This document shows positions 14,559 through 15,482 of a stretch of DNA of 15,482 nt, one piece after another (position 1 is the stretch's first letter; every line of letters begins with the position of its first letter). The notes beneath the pieces are model-generated. The model had not been told where the DNA came from and ran no database searches. It worked only from the letters and a program-made list of their open reading frames with translations. Source of the DNA: Eubacterium sp. CAG:252 (GTDB lineage: Bacteria > Bacillota > Clostridia > Lachnospirales > Lachnospiraceae); contig FR886333.1 in assembly GCA_000436535.1 (NCBI GenBank), positions 5,620 to 21,101 of the forward strand, in the 5' to 3' direction. The position numbers and the translations under genes were made by a program.

Positions 14559-14596
14559 AAAGGTGCTGTGTTCAATACAACCACAGCACCTTTCTT
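14559..14596 (+). terminator. Terminator of the GH43 gene, possibly bidirectional
   Basis: AAAGGTGCTGTG (14559-14570) pairs perfectly with CACAGCACCTTT (14582-14593) around an 11-base loop, followed by CTT. On the minus strand the stem ends in TTT followed by TG, so it could also back up termination of the convergent purH-type gene. It begins 88 bases after the GH43 stop. Confidence 0.78.
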
Positions 14597-14610
14597 ACAA
14601 AAATATTCCT

Positions 14611-14681
14611 GATATAAAATCCATCATTTAATATATAGTGCAAAATCCATTGCACCAAATACTTAACCAGATTAATGATGG
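14611..14681 (-). terminator. Nested hairpin overlapping the purH-type stop codon
   Basis: CCATCATTTAAT (14621-14632) pairs with ATTAATGATGG (14671-14681) with one bulge. The second arm contains the last His-His codons and the TAA of the minus-strand gene. Inside, GTGCAA (14638-14643) pairs with TTGCAC (14650-14655) around a six-base loop. On the minus strand ATTTTAT follows, so a terminator is plausible although the U-run is short. Confidence 0.5.
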
Positions 14682-15482
14682 AATAATCTCATACCTGTGA
14701 AGCACATTGCTATGCCTCTCTTATTGCATGTTTCGATAACATTATCATCTCTTATTGAGCCGCCCGGCTGTGCTATATACTTAACGCCGCTCTTGTAAGC
14801 TCTCTCGATATTATCACCAAATGGGAAGAATGCATCTGAGCCAAGTGCAACATTTGTATTAGATGCAAGCCATGCCTTCTTTTCTTCACTTGTAAATACT
14901 TCCGGCTTCTCTGTAAATACTCTTTCCCACGCACCATCTTCAAGAATATCCATATATTCATCACCGATATAAAGGTCGATAGCATTATCTCTGTCAGCTC
15001 TTCCCACGCCCTCCTTAAATGGAAGTGCAAGTACCTTAGGGTTTTGTCTTAAGAACCAGTTATCTGCCTTCTGTCCGGCAAGTCTTGTACAGTGAATTCT
15101 TGACTGCTGTCCTGCACCTATACCTATAGCCTGTCCATTCTTTGCGTAGCAGACTGAATTAGACTGTGTATACTTAAGTGTAATAAGAGCTATTATAAGG
15201 TCTATCTTAGCCTGCTGTGGAATTTCTTTATTTTCTGTCACAACATTGTTAAGAAGCTCTTCATTTATCTTAAACTCATTACGTCCCTGTTCAAATGTCA
15301 CACCATATACCTGCTTTCTCTCAATAGGCGCTGGCTTATATTCCGGGTCAATCTTGATAACATTATAGTTACCCTTTTTCTTTGCTTTAAGTATTTCAAA
15401 TGCTTCTGGCTCATATCCCGGCGCTATAATACCGTCTGATACTTCGTGCTGGATAAGCTTTGCTGTAGCAACATCACACACG
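14672..15482 (-). CDS. purH: AICAR formyltransferase (PurH-type), C-terminal part; 5' end outside window
   Basis: Visible are 269 residues up to the stop; the frame runs off the right edge, and the GTG near the edge is an internal Val codon, not a start. The enzyme adds a formyl group from 10-formyl-tetrahydrofolate to AICAR, the ninth step of purine synthesis, in the cytoplasm. Strong landmarks are LKYTQSNSVCYAKNGQAIGI, GAGQQSRIHCTRLAGQKAD, ALPFKEGVGRADRDNAIDLY, SDAFFPFGDNIERA, QPGGSIRDDNV and the end GIAMCFTGMRLFHH. Many Clostridia carry a formyltransferase without the fused IMP cyclohydrolase; whether that domain is present cannot be seen here. It is a housekeeping gene convergent with GH43, so it probably marks the border of the accessory polysaccharide region. 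Confidence 0.92.
   Translation of the reverse strand, partial: VCDVATAKLIQHEVSDGIIAPGYEPEAFEILKAKKKGNYNVIKIDPEYKPAPIERKQVYGVTFEQGRNEFKINEELLNNVVTENKEIPQQAKIDLIIALITLKYTQSNSVCYAKNGQAIGIGAGQQSRIHCTRLAGQKADNWFLRQNPKVLALPFKEGVGRADRDNAIDLYIGDEYMDILEDGAWERVFTEKPEVFTSEEKKAWLASNTNVALGSDAFFPFGDNIERAYKSGVKYIAQPGGSIRDDNVIETCNKRGIAMCFTGMRLFHH

Noticed and set aside
15479..15481. GTG as the start of the purH-type gene
   Set aside because: It is an internal Val codon; the protein is missing its N-terminal region and the frame continues to the window edge.

Overview
The window looks like a chromosomal segment of a low-GC Gram-positive Clostridia member, most likely Lachnospiraceae. The reasons are AT-rich intergenic DNA, AGGAG-type ribosome binding sites, a Firmicutes-style polysaccharide ABC-export cluster, and the character of the GH43 and PurH-type proteins. 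No rRNA, tRNA, transposase, integrase or CRISPR array is visible. The species call is inference.

Left region (1 to about 8.3 kb, minus strand): a tightly packed operon for a cell-surface polysaccharide. In transcription order it encodes a GT4 glycosyltransferase (6834-8123), a Wzm/TagG-type ABC permease (5943-6734), a Wzt/TagH-type ATPase with a charged coiled-coil linker and a C-terminal glycan-recognition domain (4570-5877), a membrane-anchored SGNH-like protein (3469-4536), an MBOAT acyltransferase (1882-3468), a 136-residue protein with a C-terminal coiled coil (1415-1825), a second GT4 enzyme (276-1355), and a third GT4 enzyme cut by the left edge (1-274). Together they suggest a glycan built in the cytoplasm, exported by an ABC transporter, and O-acylated outside the membrane. 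A promoter lies at 8256-8284. Behind it are three exactly 11-bp-phased GTTAC repeats resembling an OmpR/PhoB-family (Pho-box-like) operator.

Middle (8.3-12.6 kb): a MerR-type regulator fused to a SAM-dependent methyltransferase (8336-9571, minus) is divergent from rfbA-rfbB-rfbC (9819-12521, plus), which make dTDP-4-keto-rhamnose. rfbD, the final reductase gene, is absent from the window. The rfb leader can fold into a long hairpin, another hairpin separates rfbB from rfbC, and a strong terminator follows rfbC.

Right (12.6-15.5 kb): a predicted cytoplasmic GH43 glycosidase (12842-14470, plus) follows a nested-hairpin leader. A 70-residue Asn-rich block, encoded largely by AAT/AAC triplets, interrupts its C-terminal carbohydrate-binding-like region. 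It converges on the 3' part of a PurH-type AICAR formyltransferase gene (14672-15482, minus), with separate terminator hairpins for the two strands.

The most unusual items are the Asn-rich block inside an enzyme, the regulator-methyltransferase fusion beside the rhamnose genes, the phased repeats at the export operon promoter, the structured GH43 leader, and a G7 tract in the SGNH gene. None is proven to be a new system from sequence alone.
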